Assembly: GCF_003852405.1 (NCBI RefSeq)
Contig: NZ_QAJM01000027.1
Coordinates: 1 to 64,000 of the forward strand
Direction of reading: 5' to 3'
DNA length: 64,000 bases
Source of the DNA: Pseudomonas sp. KBW05
GTDB lineage: Bacteria > Pseudomonadota > Gammaproteobacteria > Pseudomonadales > Pseudomonadaceae
Both the position numbers and the translations under genes were made by a program. Below the pieces are notes generated by a model that worked only from the letters and a program-made list of their open reading frames with translations, ran no database searches and was not told the DNA's origin. Positions within the stretch are counted from its first letter, which is position 1, and the number at the start of each line of letters is the position of its first letter. Below are positions 51,672 to 61,407 of the stretch, piece by piece.

Positions 51672-52349
51672 ATGAAATTGCTGGTGGTGGAAGATGAGGC
51701 GCTGCTGCGTCATCACCTGTTGACCCGCCTGACCGACAGCGGCCACGTGGTTGAAGCCGTGGCCAACGCCGAAGAGGCGTTGTACCAGACCGGCCAATTC
51801 AACCATGACCTGGCGATCATCGACCTGGGCCTGCCCGGCATGGGCGGCCTGGACCTGATCCGCCAGTTGCGCACCCAGGCCAAGACTTTTCCGATCCTGA
51901 TCCTCACCGCGCGCGGCAACTGGCAGGACAAGGTCGAAGGCCTCGCCGCCGGCGCCGACGACTACGTGGTCAAGCCGTTCCAGTTCGAAGAGCTGGAGGC
52001 GCGCATGAACGCCTTGCTGCGCCGCTCCAGCGGGTTCACCCAGTCCACTATCGTGGCCGGGCCGTTGATGCTCGACCTCAATCGCAAGCAGGCGTCCCTT
52101 GACGAGCAACCCTTGGCGCTGACGGCCTATGAATACCGCATCCTCGAATACCTCATGCGCCATCACCAGCAGGTGGTCGCCAAGGACCGCCTGATGGAAC
52201 AGCTCTACCCGGATGACGACGAGCGCGATCCAAACGTCATCGAAGTGTTGGTTGGCCGCCTGCGCCGCAAATTGGAAGGCCCGGCGGGGTTCAAGCCGAT
52301 CGACACCGTGCGTGGCCTGGGCTACCTGTTCAATGAGCGCTGCGTTTGA
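51672..52349 (+). CDS. phoP: Response regulator PhoP
   Basis: The DNA-binding regulator of the low-magnesium and cationic-peptide response. The 225 residues match P. aeruginosa PhoP throughout: MKLLVVEDEALLRHHL, phospho-acceptor D51 in IIDLGLPGMGG, GNWQDKVEGLAAGADDY, and the winged helix end (VGRLRRKLEG, PIDTVRGLGYLF). The ATG follows GGAGAG. It overlaps phoQ by four bases. Confidence 0.97.
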   Translation: MKLLVVEDEALLRHHLLTRLTDSGHVVEAVANAEEALYQTGQFNHDLAIIDLGLPGMGGLDLIRQLRTQAKTFPILILTARGNWQDKVEGLAAGADDYVVKPFQFEELEARMNALLRRSSGFTQSTIVAGPLMLDLNRKQASLDEQPLALTAYEYRILEYLMRHHQQVVAKDRLMEQLYPDDDERDPNVIEVLVGRLRRKLEGPAGFKPIDTVRGLGYLFNERCV

Positions 52350-53692
52350 TTCGCTCGCTACGCGTGCGCCTGATGCTGGCGGCCGCCACCCTGGCCGTGC
52401 TGTTTATGCTCGGCTTGCTGCCGCCGATGCAGGGCGCGTTCAGCCTGGCGTTGCAGGATTCCATCGAGCAACGTCTGGCGTCGGACGTCACCACGCTGAT
52501 CTCCGCCGCACGCGTGGAAAACAACCGCCTGCTGATGCCGGCGCAATTGCCCGACGAACGCTTCAACCTGACTGACAGCCGCCTGCTCGGCTATATCTAC
52601 GACCGCGAAGGCCATCTAGTGTGGCGCTCGCGGGCGACCAAGGAAGAAAACATCAACTACAAGCCGCGCTACGACGGGCGTGGTAATGAGTTTGCGCGGA
52701 TTCGCGAGGCCAATGGCCAGGAATTCTTCGTCTATGACGTGGAGGTCAAGCTGCTCGGCGGCAAGAGCGCGGCGTTCAGTATCGTCGCCCTGCAGCCGGT
52801 GCGTGAATATCAGCTGACCCTCGAAGGCCTGCGGGAAAACCTCTACCTGGGTTTCGGCGCGGCCTTGCTGGTGCTGCTGACGTTGCTGTGGCTGGGCCTG
52901 ACCTGGGGCCTGCAAGCCTTGCGGCGCTTGAGCCAGGAGCTGGACCAGATCGAAGGCGGCACCCGCGAGAGTCTTTCCGAAGAACACCCGCGTGAATTGC
53001 TGCGCCTCACCGGCTCCCTCAACCGTTTGCTCGCCAGCGAACGCGAGCAACGGGCACGCTATCGCGATTCCCTGGATGACCTGGCCCACAGCCTGAAAAC
53101 CCCGCTCGCTGTGTTGCAGGGCGTCAGCGAAGACATGGCCCAGCGCCCCGAAGACCGCGATCAGGCCTGGGTGCTGCAATCGCAGATCGAGCGCATGAGC
53201 CAACAGATCAGCTATCAATTGCAGCGCGCCAGCCTGCGCAAAAGCGGCCTGGTACGCCACCAGGTGCGTCTGGAGCCGGTGTTGCAAAGCCTGTGCGACA
53301 CGTTGGACAAGGTCTATCGCGACAAGGGTGTCACCGTAGCCTTTGACTTGCCGGACGAGTGCTACGTACCCATTGAGAAGGGCGCTTTGCTGGAGATGCT
53401 TGGCAACCTGCTGGAAAACGCCTATCGCCTGTGTTTGAGCGAAGTGCGCATCCACCTGGTGGAAAGCCTCGAAGGCAGCGAGCTATGCATCGAAGATGAT
53501 GGGCCGGGCGTACCGCCGGACCAGCGTGCACGGATTCTGCAACGGGGTGAACGGCTGGACCGTCAGCACCCGGGGCAGGGGATCGGGTTGGCGGTGGTCA
53601 AGGACATCATAGAAAGTTACGGCGCGCGGCTGACCTTGGGGGATTCGCCGTTGGGTGGGGCCGCTTTCAAGATTCATTTTCCGGCGGTTTGA
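52346..53692 (+). CDS. phoQ: Sensor histidine kinase PhoQ
   Basis: Senses low Mg and antimicrobial peptides in the periplasm. The TTG start (52346) overlaps the phoP stop (TTGA) and gives the conserved N-terminus MIRSLRVRLMLAAA. Membrane helices at about residues 8-28 and 165-185 border the acidic sensor region; the phospho-acceptor H248 is in LAHSLKTPLAVLQG. HATPase motifs NLLENAYRLC and DDGPGVPPDQRA follow. At 448 residues it has the same length as P. aeruginosa PhoQ. Confidence 0.97.
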   Translation: MIRSLRVRLMLAAATLAVLFMLGLLPPMQGAFSLALQDSIEQRLASDVTTLISAARVENNRLLMPAQLPDERFNLTDSRLLGYIYDREGHLVWRSRATKEENINYKPRYDGRGNEFARIREANGQEFFVYDVEVKLLGGKSAAFSIVALQPVREYQLTLEGLRENLYLGFGAALLVLLTLLWLGLTWGLQALRRLSQELDQIEGGTRESLSEEHPRELLRLTGSLNRLLASEREQRARYRDSLDDLAHSLKTPLAVLQGVSEDMAQRPEDRDQAWVLQSQIERMSQQISYQLQRASLRKSGLVRHQVRLEPVLQSLCDTLDKVYRDKGVTVAFDLPDECYVPIEKGALLEMLGNLLENAYRLCLSEVRIHLVESLEGSELCIEDDGPGVPPDQRARILQRGERLDRQHPGQGIGLAVVKDIIESYGARLTLGDSPLGGAAFKIHFPAV

Positions 53693-53707
53693 TCTTTATT
53701 GCTTTTG

Positions 53708-53796
53708 CTGGCCTCATCGCAGGCAAGCCAGCTCCCACACTTGAATGCATTCACAAATCAAAAATGTGGGAGCGGGCTTGCCCGCGATGAGGCCAG
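53708..53796. repeat. REP pair forming a long inverted repeat after phoQ
   Basis: CTGGCCTCATCGC and its exact complement GCGATGAGGCCAG close a structure that contains one REP arm of each subtype, in outward order. It lies between the convergent phoQ and AraC genes and could stop both transcripts. Confidence 0.82.
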
Positions 53797-53812
53797 CCTA
53801 ACCAACACACCT

Positions 53813-54811
53813 CTAACTCTCCTGCGCCCGATACGCCCCCGGCGTCACCCCCGTCCACTTCTTGAACGCCCGATGAAACGCCGACGGCTCAGAAAACCCC
53901 AACTGCTCGGCAATCTCCTGCAACGACAAATTCGCCCGTCCCAAATGATAGATGGCGATGTCCCGCCGCAGCTCATCCTTGAGTGCCTGAAAGCTGGTGC
54001 CTTCTTCGCGCAAATGTCGGCGCAGCGTCTGCGGGCTGATATGCAGGTGTTGGGCGACCGCTTCCAGATCCGGCCAGGGCGTCCGGTCGCGGCTCAGCAG
54101 GCGGCGTAACTGGCTGCTCAAGCTGTCGCCTTCGTCCGGCCGCGACAGCAGGTCGGCCGGTGAGCGCTCCAGGAAGTGCTTGAGCGTGCGTTCGTCCTGC
54201 AACAGCGGCAGGCTCAAGTACCGTGCGGGAAACACCAGGCTGCTGTTCGGTGCGCCGAATACCAGGGTGCAGGGAAACAACAAGTCGTATTCGCTGGCAT
54301 GGGCCGGCATCGGGTAGCTGAACGTGGCCTGGTGCAGGCGGATGCGCTGGCCGATCAGCCAACTGCCTAGGCGATGCCAGATCACCAGCAGGCATTCACT
54401 GAGGAAGTGATCCGGGTCCCATAGTTGTGAGTCGTCCAGGCTCAAGCGGGCCATGTCGCCTTCGCGCGTCAGCTGCCAGCGCGGGCCCTGTGGGAATAGG
54501 CTATAAAACAATAAGCCGCGTTCCAGCGCCTTCTCCAGGGTGCGGCAGTGGATCAGCGCGTGGCACATCATGGCGAAGGTGCCGCGTTTGCTCGGGCCCT
54601 CGGCGAAGCCCAGGTATTCGTCATCCAGCCCCAGCCAGAGCATTTGCAGCAGTCGGGTGAATTGCTCCGGGGCAATGCGCGCGCGGGGTTCGCTCAGCAG
54701 TTCCGGGGTGATCCCCACCTGCTGCAACAGCCCCGAATAGTCGTAACCCGCCCGGCGTGCACCGCCGAGCGCGGCCCGGGCGTAGTGACTGGCGATGGTA
54801 CGTTCACGCAT
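53813..54811 (-). CDS. AraC-family transcriptional regulator
   Basis: A 332-residue regulator with an N-terminal arabinose_bd-like domain (about 25-205, SGLLQQVGITPELLSEPRA) and a C-terminal AraC double helix-turn-helix (about 235-330, LHISPQTLRRHLREEGTSFQ; GFSEPSAFHRAFKKWTGVTP). It lies divergent from dctA, with an array of GGCGGAT sites in between, and is in the place of PA1182 beside dctA in P. aeruginosa. The effector is unknown; C4-dicarboxylates or a related carbon source are possible. Confidence 0.88.
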   Translation of the reverse strand: MRERTIASHYARAALGGARRAGYDYSGLLQQVGITPELLSEPRARIAPEQFTRLLQMLWLGLDDEYLGFAEGPSKRGTFAMMCHALIHCRTLEKALERGLLFYSLFPQGPRWQLTREGDMARLSLDDSQLWDPDHFLSECLLVIWHRLGSWLIGQRIRLHQATFSYPMPAHASEYDLLFPCTLVFGAPNSSLVFPARYLSLPLLQDERTLKHFLERSPADLLSRPDEGDSLSSQLRRLLSRDRTPWPDLEAVAQHLHISPQTLRRHLREEGTSFQALKDELRRDIAIYHLGRANLSLQEIAEQLGFSEPSAFHRAFKKWTGVTPGAYRAQES

Positions 54812-54833
54812 GCGAAGGCCTCGTCCATGGAGT

Positions 54834-54922
54834 GGCGGATCTTAGCCATCGGCGGATAAGGCGACAAGGCGGATATCCGCCAAATTGTAGGACGGGATTG
54901 GATGAGTGGGCGGAAATCCGCC
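54834..54922. promoter_or_regulatory. Array of GGCGGAT operator-like sites
   Basis: GGCGGAT occurs at 54834, 54851 and 54868, exactly 17 bases apart. The third is part of a perfect palindrome, GGCGGATATCCGCC (54868-54881). A further near-palindrome GGCGGAAATCCGCC lies at 54909-54922. The array begins 23 bases before the AraC regulator and about 80-165 bases before the dctA promoter. Confidence 0.65.
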
Positions 54923-55000
54923 ACCTGATTCGGCGCTCTGGAAGGCGTCTGAAAACCCGCAGCCCTGATGTCTAAAGGCCTTCAGGCGTTTTCAGGAAAG

Positions 55001-55015
55001 TGGCACGACGTTTGC
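55001..55015 (+). promoter_or_regulatory. Sigma-54 promoter of dctA
   Basis: TGGCACGACGTTTGC has -24 TGGCACG and -12 TTGC with the exact spacing. DctB/DctD with RpoN activates dctA in pseudomonads and rhizobia. Transcription should start near 55027. Confidence 0.92.
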
Positions 55016-55056
55016 GATAAGGATTACAGCGCAGGCCTGGACCTACAGGCTTCGCA

Positions 55057-55064
55057 AACAACAA
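55057..55064 (+). promoter_or_regulatory. Candidate Hfq/Crc (CA) motif in the dctA leader
   Basis: AACAACAA is a perfect AANAANAA motif within the predicted dctA leader, 87 bases before the ATG. Confidence 0.45.
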
Positions 55065-55150
55065 ATCCCTCCAGTGCAGGAGGGTTCGCAATTGAAGTGT
55101 CGTGGGCAATGGCGGATCTTTGCCACACGGGACGATTGAGGAACTTTGCA

Positions 55151-56482
55151 ATGACGACTCGTCAGCCAATCTACAAATCCCTGTATTTCCAGGTGATCGT
55201 TGCCATCGTAATCGGCATTTTGCTCGGTCACTTCTACCCAGACACCGGCGTGGCCCTCAAGCCGCTGGGTGACGGGTTTATCAAACTGATCAAAATGGTC
55301 ATCGCCCCGATCATCTTCTGCACCGTTGTCAGCGGTATCGCTGGCATGCAAAGCATGAAATCGGTGGGCAAGACCGGCGGCTATGCGCTGCTGTACTTCG
55401 AAATCGTTTCCACCGTCGCGCTGCTGATCGGCCTGATCGTGGTAAACGTCGTGCAACCGGGCGCCGGCATGCACATCGACGTAGCGACCCTGGATGCGTC
55501 CAAAGTCGCGGCCTACGTGACCGCCGGTAAAGACCAGAGCATCGTTGGCTTTATCCTCAACGTTATCCCGAACACCATCGTCGGCGCCTTCGCCAACGGC
55601 GACATCCTGCAAGTGCTGATGTTCTCGGTGATCTTCGGTTTCGCCCTGCACCGCCTGGGTGCCTACGGCAAGCCGGTACTGGACTTCATCGATCGCTTCG
55701 CCCACGTGATGTTCAATATCATCAACATGATCATGAAGCTCGCGCCAATCGGTGCCCTGGGCGCCATGGCGTTCACCATCGGTGCCTATGGCGTCGGTTC
55801 GCTGGTGCAGTTGGGCCAGCTGATGATCTGCTTCTACATCACCTGCATCCTGTTCGTGCTGGTGGTGCTGGGCGGTATCTGCCGCGCTCACGGTTTCAGC
55901 GTGATCAAACTGATCCGCTACATCCGTGAAGAGCTGTTGATCGTACTGGGTACTTCCTCCTCCGAATCCGCACTGCCACGCATGCTGATCAAGATGGAGC
56001 GTCTGGGCGCGAAGAAATCCGTAGTAGGCCTGGTGATTCCAACGGGCTACTCCTTCAACCTCGACGGTACCTCGATCTACCTGACCATGGCGGCCGTGTT
56101 CATCGCCCAGGCGACTGACACCCACATGGACATCACCCACCAGATCACCTTGCTGCTGGTGCTGCTGCTGTCCTCCAAAGGCGCTGCTGGCGTGACCGGT
56201 TCGGGCTTCATCGTACTGGCTGCCACCCTGTCGGCCGTAGGCCACCTGCCGGTTGCCGGCCTGGCGCTGATCCTGGGTATCGACCGCTTCATGTCCGAAG
56301 CCCGCGCACTGACCAACCTGGTGGGTAACGCCGTTGCCACCATCGTTGTGGCCAAGTGGGTCAAGGAACTGGACACCGACAAGCTGCAAAGCGAGCTGGC
56401 GTCTGGCGGTACCGGTATCTCGGAAACCCGCGAACTGGACGACCTGGGCGTGGCCGAAGGCCCTGCACCTGCCGTCAAGTAA
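55151..56482 (+). CDS. dctA: C4-dicarboxylate:proton symporter DctA
   Basis: Imports succinate, fumarate, malate across the inner membrane. The ATG at 55151 ([20 protein letters not shown]) is used; the longer frame begins before the sigma-54 promoter. The 443 residues contain about eight membrane helices and two re-entrant loops with serine-rich [13 protein letters not shown] and [17 protein letters not shown], both signatures of the DAACS family. A single gene with its own promoter and terminator. Confidence 0.96.
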   Translation: MTTRQPIYKSLYFQVIVAIVIGILLGHFYPDTGVALKPLGDGFIKLIKMVIAPIIFCTVVSGIAGMQSMKSVGKTGGYALLYFEIVSTVALLIGLIVVNVVQPGAGMHIDVATLDASKVAAYVTAGKDQSIVGFILNVIPNTIVGAFANGDILQVLMFSVIFGFALHRLGAYGKPVLDFIDRFAHVMFNIINMIMKLAPIGALGAMAFTIGAYGVGSLVQLGQLMICFYITCILFVLVVLGGICRAHGFSVIKLIRYIREELLIVLGTSSSESALPRMLIKMERLGAKKSVVGLVIPTGYSFNLDGTSIYLTMAAVFIAQATDTHMDITHQITLLLVLLLSSKGAAGVTGSGFIVLAATLSAVGHLPVAGLALILGIDRFMSEARALTNLVGNAVATIVVAKWVKELDTDKLQSELASGGTGISETRELDDLGVAEGPAPAVK

Positions 56483-56515
56483 GGCGCTGATGGCGTGAAC
56501 TGACGCCCACCGCTA

Positions 56516-56550
56516 CGCACAAACGCCCCGACCTGTTCGGGGCGTTTGCG
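56516..56550 (+). terminator. dctA terminator
   Basis: AAACGCCCCGA / TCGGGGCGTTT stem, with a further T-run about 13 bases later. Confidence 0.75.
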
Positions 56551-56617
56551 TTTCTGGCGGTTTTTTTGTTTTACAGTGGGGCATCTGTTTTGCGTGGTAA
56601 CGCTTGCTGGAGGTTTG

Positions 56618-57571
56618 ATGGACAGCGTGGATCTGAATGTCCTGCGCAGCGTGCTCGAATGGCGCCGTGCCGGACAGCGCGTGGTGTTGTACAGCGTGGT
56701 GCAGACTTGGGGCAGCGCGCCGCGTCCGCCGGGGGCGATGCTGGCCTTGCGCGGCGACGGGGTGGTGATCGGCTCGGTGTCCGGTGGTTGCATCGAGGAT
56801 GACTTGATCGCCCGGTTGTACGACGGCCGACTGGCCGACGATGGGCCTCCCGTGCAACTGGTGACCTACGGTGTCACCCGCGATGAGGCCGCGCGCTTTG
56901 GCCTGCCGTGTGGCGGCACCCTGCGCCTGACCGAGGAGCGGGTGGAGGCGTGGGCGTGGGTGGCAGAGCTGCTGGCGCGCTGTGAGGATCATCAGATGGT
57001 CGCCCGTGAGCTGAACCTTGCCACTGGCGAGGTCACGCTGAGCGCCGCGAGCAAGGCCGATGCGCTGACATTCGACGGCGAACGCCTGCGCGCCATCTAC
57101 GGCCCGCGCTGGCGCCTGCTGCTGATCGGCGCCGGCCAACTGTCGCGCTACGTGGCGCAGATGGCACGGCTGCTGGATTTCGAGGTGTTGATCTGTGACC
57201 CGCGTACCGAGTTCGTCCACGGATGGGAAGAACAGCACGGCCGCTTTGTGCCGGGCATGCCTGACGAAGCGGTGCTGACTATCCAGACCGACGAGCGCAC
57301 GGCCATCGTCTGCCTGACCCATGATCCGCGCCTGGATGATATGGCGTTGCTCACGGCGCTCAATTCCGACGCGTTCTATATAGGCGCCCTCGGATCGCGG
57401 GTCAACAGCCAGAAGCGCCGTGAAGACTTGGCAGCGCTGGGGTTGTCGGCGCAGGCGATTGCGCGCTTGCACGGGCCGATCGGCGTGTATATCGGCAGTC
57501 ATACGCCGGCGGAGATTGCCCTGTCGTTGCTGGCGCAAATTGTGGCGATCAAGAATGGTGTGGTGGCGTGA
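56618..57571 (+). CDS. XdhC/CoxI-family protein
   Basis: A 317-residue protein of the family that inserts or sulfurates molybdenum cofactor in xanthine dehydrogenase-type enzymes. The ATG at 56618 follows GGAGG. The N-terminal CoxI region has SAPRPPGAMLALRGDG and GSVSGGCIEDDLIARL. The C-terminal Rossmann domain starts RLLLIGAGQLSRYVAQMA (about residue 168) and ends GALGSRVNSQKRREDL. Its stop overlaps the MocA-like gene by four bases (GTGA). No molybdenum hydroxylase gene is nearby. Confidence 0.88.
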   Translation: MDSVDLNVLRSVLEWRRAGQRVVLYSVVQTWGSAPRPPGAMLALRGDGVVIGSVSGGCIEDDLIARLYDGRLADDGPPVQLVTYGVTRDEAARFGLPCGGTLRLTEERVEAWAWVAELLARCEDHQMVARELNLATGEVTLSAASKADALTFDGERLRAIYGPRWRLLLIGAGQLSRYVAQMARLLDFEVLICDPRTEFVHGWEEQHGRFVPGMPDEAVLTIQTDERTAIVCLTHDPRLDDMALLTALNSDAFYIGALGSRVNSQKRREDLAALGLSAQAIARLHGPIGVYIGSHTPAEIALSLLAQIVAIKNGVVA

Positions 57572-58152
57572 CGGTCACGGCGATTGTGCTGGCGGCGGGG
57601 CAGGGCAGACGGTTCCGGGCTGAGGCAGGTCAGGATAAGTTGCTCGCGGATTGTGTGGGCCTGGACGGCGTGACGCGGCCGGTGATCGAGCAGGTGTTGT
57701 TGAGCCTGCCGGAGCGTATTGTGCAGCGCTGGGTGGTGACCTTGCCGGAGCGGCATGAAGTCATTCGGCTGGCCAGGGCCTATGGTTGCGAGGTGCTACT
57801 GCTGGAATCGGCAGGCATGGGTGACAGCCTGGCGGCGGCGGTTGCGGCCAGTGGCTCGGCTGATGGTTGGCTGGTGGTGCTTGGGGATATGCCGTTCATT
57901 CGGTCGTCGAGTATTGAGCGGGTGAGTGATGGCGTGAAGGCCGATGGCATCAGCGTGCCGGTGCAGGCGGGGCAGTATGGGCATCCCGTGGCGTTTGGCC
58001 GGGCGCTTGCGTCGGGGTTGAAGGCGCTGAGCGGTGATCGTGGGGCCAAGTCACTGTTTGCGCGGGCGGCGGTGCATGAGGTTGTGGTGGATGATCCTGG
58101 CGTGCTGTGGGATGTGGACGTGCCGCAGTCCTTGAGCTTCAAACCAATCTGA
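57568..58152 (+). CDS. Molybdenum cofactor nucleotidyltransferase (MocA-like)
   Basis: A 194-residue nucleotidyltransferase: the N-terminal motif VLAAGQGRRF binds nucleotide, followed by DKLLA and the metal aspartate of VLGDMPF (about residue 110). Such enzymes convert molybdopterin to its cytosine or guanine dinucleotide form. The GTG start overlaps XdhC. The pair suggests service of a molybdenum hydroxylase encoded elsewhere. CTP or GTP specificity cannot be told from the sequence. Confidence 0.85.
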   Translation: MTVTAIVLAAGQGRRFRAEAGQDKLLADCVGLDGVTRPVIEQVLLSLPERIVQRWVVTLPERHEVIRLARAYGCEVLLLESAGMGDSLAAAVAASGSADGWLVVLGDMPFIRSSSIERVSDGVKADGISVPVQAGQYGHPVAFGRALASGLKALSGDRGAKSLFARAAVHEVVVDDPGVLWDVDVPQSLSFKPI

Positions 58153-58170
58153 ATGTGGGAACACGGCTTA

Positions 58171-58198
58171 TGTGGGAGCAGGCAAGCCAGCTCCCACA
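58171..58198. repeat. Degenerate REPIN
   Basis: TGTGGGAGC and GCTCCCACA flank only ten bases; the usual spacer and inner arms are lost. Another fragment (ATGTGGGAA) lies 18 bases upstream. Confidence 0.65.
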
Positions 58199-58227
58199 TT
58201 GGAGCTCTGGTGTCTTTCAGAATGCAT

Positions 58228-58264
58228 AAAAAAGCCCCGCCTGATTGCTCAGGCGGGGCTTTTT
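58228..58264. terminator. Bidirectional terminator between mocA-like gene and rne
   Basis: AAAAAGCCCCGCCTGA / TCAGGCGGGGCTTTTT stem with T-runs on both strands, 15 bases past the rne stop. Confidence 0.93.
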
Positions 58265-58278
58265 AGTTGCTGATGGAA

Positions 58279-61200
58279 TCAGACGAGAGGTTTGGTCTCG
58301 TGTTCTGCTTCCTGTGCAGCGGCGGCTGCCGCTGCCTCAGCTTCCTTGCGACGACGGCGCACTTCACGTGGGTCGTTCGGCGCACGGCCGTTTTCGGTCA
58401 GGGCGCTGGCCGGAGCGGCTTCGACCACCACGGCGGCGACCTCGGCAACAACTGCCACTTCAACCACTGGCGCAGGCTCGACTACCGGTGCAGGTTCAGC
58501 CACGGGTGCAGGCTCTGCAGCCACGACTTCTTCGGTAACCGGAGCCGGCGCTTCTTCTACCACTGGGGCAGGCGCTGGTGCTTCAACCGGAGCGGCGGGT
58601 TCGGCGGTCCACTGGAAGGCGGTCTGTTCTTCACGAACTTCGCGCACTTCTGGGGCGGCTTCGACAGCCGGTGCTTCAGCCACTGGCTCAGGCTCAACTA
58701 CTGGGGTTGGCTCAACCGCAACCACTTCAACTGCTGGCAGGGTTTCCTGAACCGGTGCAACTTCCACTTCGGCAACAACCGGAGCTTCGATCGGGGTGAT
58801 GGCTTCCACGACTGGCGCTTCAACCACCGGCGCTTCTACCGCTGGGGTTTCGGCGACTGGCGCTTCAACGACGGCGGCTTCTTCGACAGCAGCGGTAGCA
58901 CGCTCGGCCTGCTCGTGAGCCTGGGCTTCAGCAGGAGCGCTGATGACCGAGCTGGCAACAGCAGCGGTAACGGCCAGGCCGGCAGCCAGTTCGCTGCCAG
59001 TGGCTTCGCCGGTAGCGGCTTCGGCGTTCTCGCCGGCTTCTTCCGAGCCTTCGATCACGTTGCCGTTGGCATCACGCTGACGCTCACGACGGTTGCTGCG
59101 ACGACGCTGGCCACGGGAGCGGCGGCGTGGGCGATCGCCTTCGGCGCCGTCCTGACCTTCTTCCTGCGACTGCTCTTCAGCGGTCAGCACTTCTTCGTCT
59201 TCGCTGGCAGCGGCTTGCTCGGCACGTGGCTGACGCTCTTCACGCGGTGGGCGTGGAGCACGTTCTTCACGTGGCGCGCGTTCTTCGCGTGGTTGGCGAG
59301 CCGGGCGCTCTTCAGCAACAACGGCGGCGCCTGCAGCGGCAACAGCAGGTGCTGCATCCAGTGGCTCGCGCAGTTCACGTACACGTTCTTCACGCTCGCC
59401 CCGTGGCTTGCGATCTTCACGCGGGGCACGTGGCGTACGTGGTGCGCGTTCTTCACGCGGTGCACGTTCTTCGCGGGCTACGGTTGGGGTTTCTTCACGG
59501 GCTTCGCGCGGGGCACGTTCTTCACGCGGTGCGCGTTCTTCACGTGGCGCACGCTCTTCGCGCGGCTTGCGTTCTTCGTCACGACGACCGTTGCGGTTAC
59601 GGCTCTGTTGACGGCCGTTGCGACGCTCTTCGTTGCGTGCTGGACGCTCGGCGGCTGGTTTCTCAACCACCACCGGTGCAGCAGGCTCTTCTTTGGTAGC
59701 GAACAGGCTGACCAGCGACTTCACCAGGCCTTTGAACAGGCTTGGCTCAGGCAGGACGGCCGGTGCGGCAACCGGGGCGGCTGCTTCAGCCGGAACCGGT
59801 GCGTTGGCACGGGCCGGCGCGGTCTTCACGGCCGCTTCCTGGCGAACCAGAGTGCGGGTCGCAGCGGCTGGCTGGACTTCTTCCACTTCGGCAGCGGCAG
59901 CGGCGATTTCGTAGCTGGACTGGCCGCTGTGGGCTTCCGGGCTGTCATCGCGCAGGCGCTGGACTTCGAAGTGCGGCGTCTCGAGGTGATCGTTCGGCAG
60001 GATCACGATACGGGCACGGGTGCGCAGTTCAATCTTGGTGATCGAGTTGCGTTTTTCGTTGAGCAGGAAGGCTGCAACCGGGATCGGCACTTGCGCGCGG
60101 ACTTCGGCGGTGCGGTCTTTCAGGGCTTCTTCTTCGATCAGGCGCAGGATCGCCAGGGACAGCGATTCAACGTCACGGATGATGCCGGTGCCGTTGCAAC
60201 GCGGGCAGACGATGCCGCTGCTTTCGCCCAGGGACGGACGCAGGCGCTGACGGGACATTTCCAGCAGGCCGAAGCGCGAGATACGGCCGACTTGCACACG
60301 GGCGCGGTCAGCTTCCAGGCATTCGCGGACTTTCTCTTCCACGGCGCGCTGGTTCTTGGCCGGGGTCATGTCGATGAAGTCGATCACGATCAGGCCGCCG
60401 ATATCACGCAGGCGCAGCTGGCGGGCGATTTCTTCAGCCGCTTCCAGGTTGGTCTGCAGGGCGGTTTCTTCGATGTCGCTACCCTTCGTGGCGCGCGCCG
60501 AGTTGATGTCGATGGACACCAGGGCTTCGGTCGGGTCGATCACGATGGAGCCGCCGGAAGGCAGTTCGACGACGCGCTGGAAGGCGGTCTCGATCTGGCT
60601 TTCGATCTGGAAACGGTTGAACAGCGGCACGCTGTCTTCGTACAGCTTGATCTTGCTGGCGTACTGCGGCATCACCTGGCGGATGAAGGTCAGGGCTTCG
60701 TCCTGGGCTTCAACGCTGTCGATCAGCACTTCGCCGATGTCCTGGCGCAGGTAGTCGCGGATGGCGCGGATGATCACGTTGCTTTCCTGGTAGATCAGGA
60801 ACGGCGCGGAACGATCCAGGGACGCTTCTTTGATGGCGGTCCACAGTTGCAGCAGGTAGTCGAGGTCCCACTGCATCTCTTCGCTGCTGCGGCCAAGGCC
60901 GGCAGTACGAACGATCAGGCCCATGTCGGCCGGTGCGATCAGGCCGTTCAGCGCTTCACGCAGTTCGTTGCGCTCTTCGCCTTCGATGCGACGGGAAATA
61001 CCGCCGGCACGTGGGTTGTTCGGCATCAGGACCAGGTAACGGCCAGCCAGGCTGATGAAGGTGGTCAGGGCGGCGCCCTTGTTGCCACGTTCTTCTTTTT
61101 CGACCTGGACGATGACTTCCTGGCCTTCGCTCAGGACGTCCTTGATGTTCACGCGGCCTTCGGGGGCTTTCTTGAAGTATTCGCGGGAGATTTCTTTAAG

Positions 61201-61407
61201 GGGCAGGAAGCCGTGGCGCTCGGAGCCGAAATCGACAAAGGCAGCCTCAAGGCTTGGTTCGATGCGAGTAATACGGCCTTTATAGATGTTGGCCTTCTTT
61301 TGCTCGCGTGCACCGGATTCGATGTCCAGGTCGTAGAGGCGTTGGCCATCTACCAGTGCAACACGCAACTCTTCGGGTTGAGTTGCGTTAATCAGCATTC
61401 TTTTCAT
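58279..61407 (-). CDS. rne: Ribonuclease E
   Basis: The essential endonuclease of mRNA turnover and rRNA/tRNA processing, and scaffold of the degradosome. The ATG at 61407 gives [20 protein letters not shown] and 1042 residues. The catalytic half (1-500) holds an S1 domain, the metal aspartates in [13 protein letters not shown] and [10 protein letters not shown], and the zinc-link CPRC (C401, C404). The C-terminal half is disordered. It has an arginine-rich stretch of EERAPR repeats (about residues 590-720, RNA binding) and an Ala/Pro/Val/Glu-rich part toward the end. A promoter 700 bases upstream implies a long leader used for autoregulation. Confidence 0.96.
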   Translation of the reverse strand: MKRMLINATQPEELRVALVDGQRLYDLDIESGAREQKKANIYKGRITRIEPSLEAAFVDFGSERHGFLPLKEISREYFKKAPEGRVNIKDVLSEGQEVIVQVEKEERGNKGAALTTFISLAGRYLVLMPNNPRAGGISRRIEGEERNELREALNGLIAPADMGLIVRTAGLGRSSEEMQWDLDYLLQLWTAIKEASLDRSAPFLIYQESNVIIRAIRDYLRQDIGEVLIDSVEAQDEALTFIRQVMPQYASKIKLYEDSVPLFNRFQIESQIETAFQRVVELPSGGSIVIDPTEALVSIDINSARATKGSDIEETALQTNLEAAEEIARQLRLRDIGGLIVIDFIDMTPAKNQRAVEEKVRECLEADRARVQVGRISRFGLLEMSRQRLRPSLGESSGIVCPRCNGTGIIRDVESLSLAILRLIEEEALKDRTAEVRAQVPIPVAAFLLNEKRNSITKIELRTRARIVILPNDHLETPHFEVQRLRDDSPEAHSGQSSYEIAAAAAEVEEVQPAAATRTLVRQEAAVKTAPARANAPVPAEAAAPVAAPAVLPEPSLFKGLVKSLVSLFATKEEPAAPVVVEKPAAERPARNEERRNGRQQSRNRNGRRDEERKPREERAPREERAPREERAPREAREETPTVAREERAPREERAPRTPRAPREDRKPRGEREERVRELREPLDAAPAVAAAGAAVVAEERPARQPREERAPREERAPRPPREERQPRAEQAAASEDEEVLTAEEQSQEEGQDGAEGDRPRRRSRGQRRRSNRRERQRDANGNVIEGSEEAGENAEAATGEATGSELAAGLAVTAAVASSVISAPAEAQAHEQAERATAAVEEAAVVEAPVAETPAVEAPVVEAPVVEAITPIEAPVVAEVEVAPVQETLPAVEVVAVEPTPVVEPEPVAEAPAVEAAPEVREVREEQTAFQWTAEPAAPVEAPAPAPVVEEAPAPVTEEVVAAEPAPVAEPAPVVEPAPVVEVAVVAEVAAVVVEAAPASALTENGRAPNDPREVRRRRKEAEAAAAAAAQEAEHETKPLV

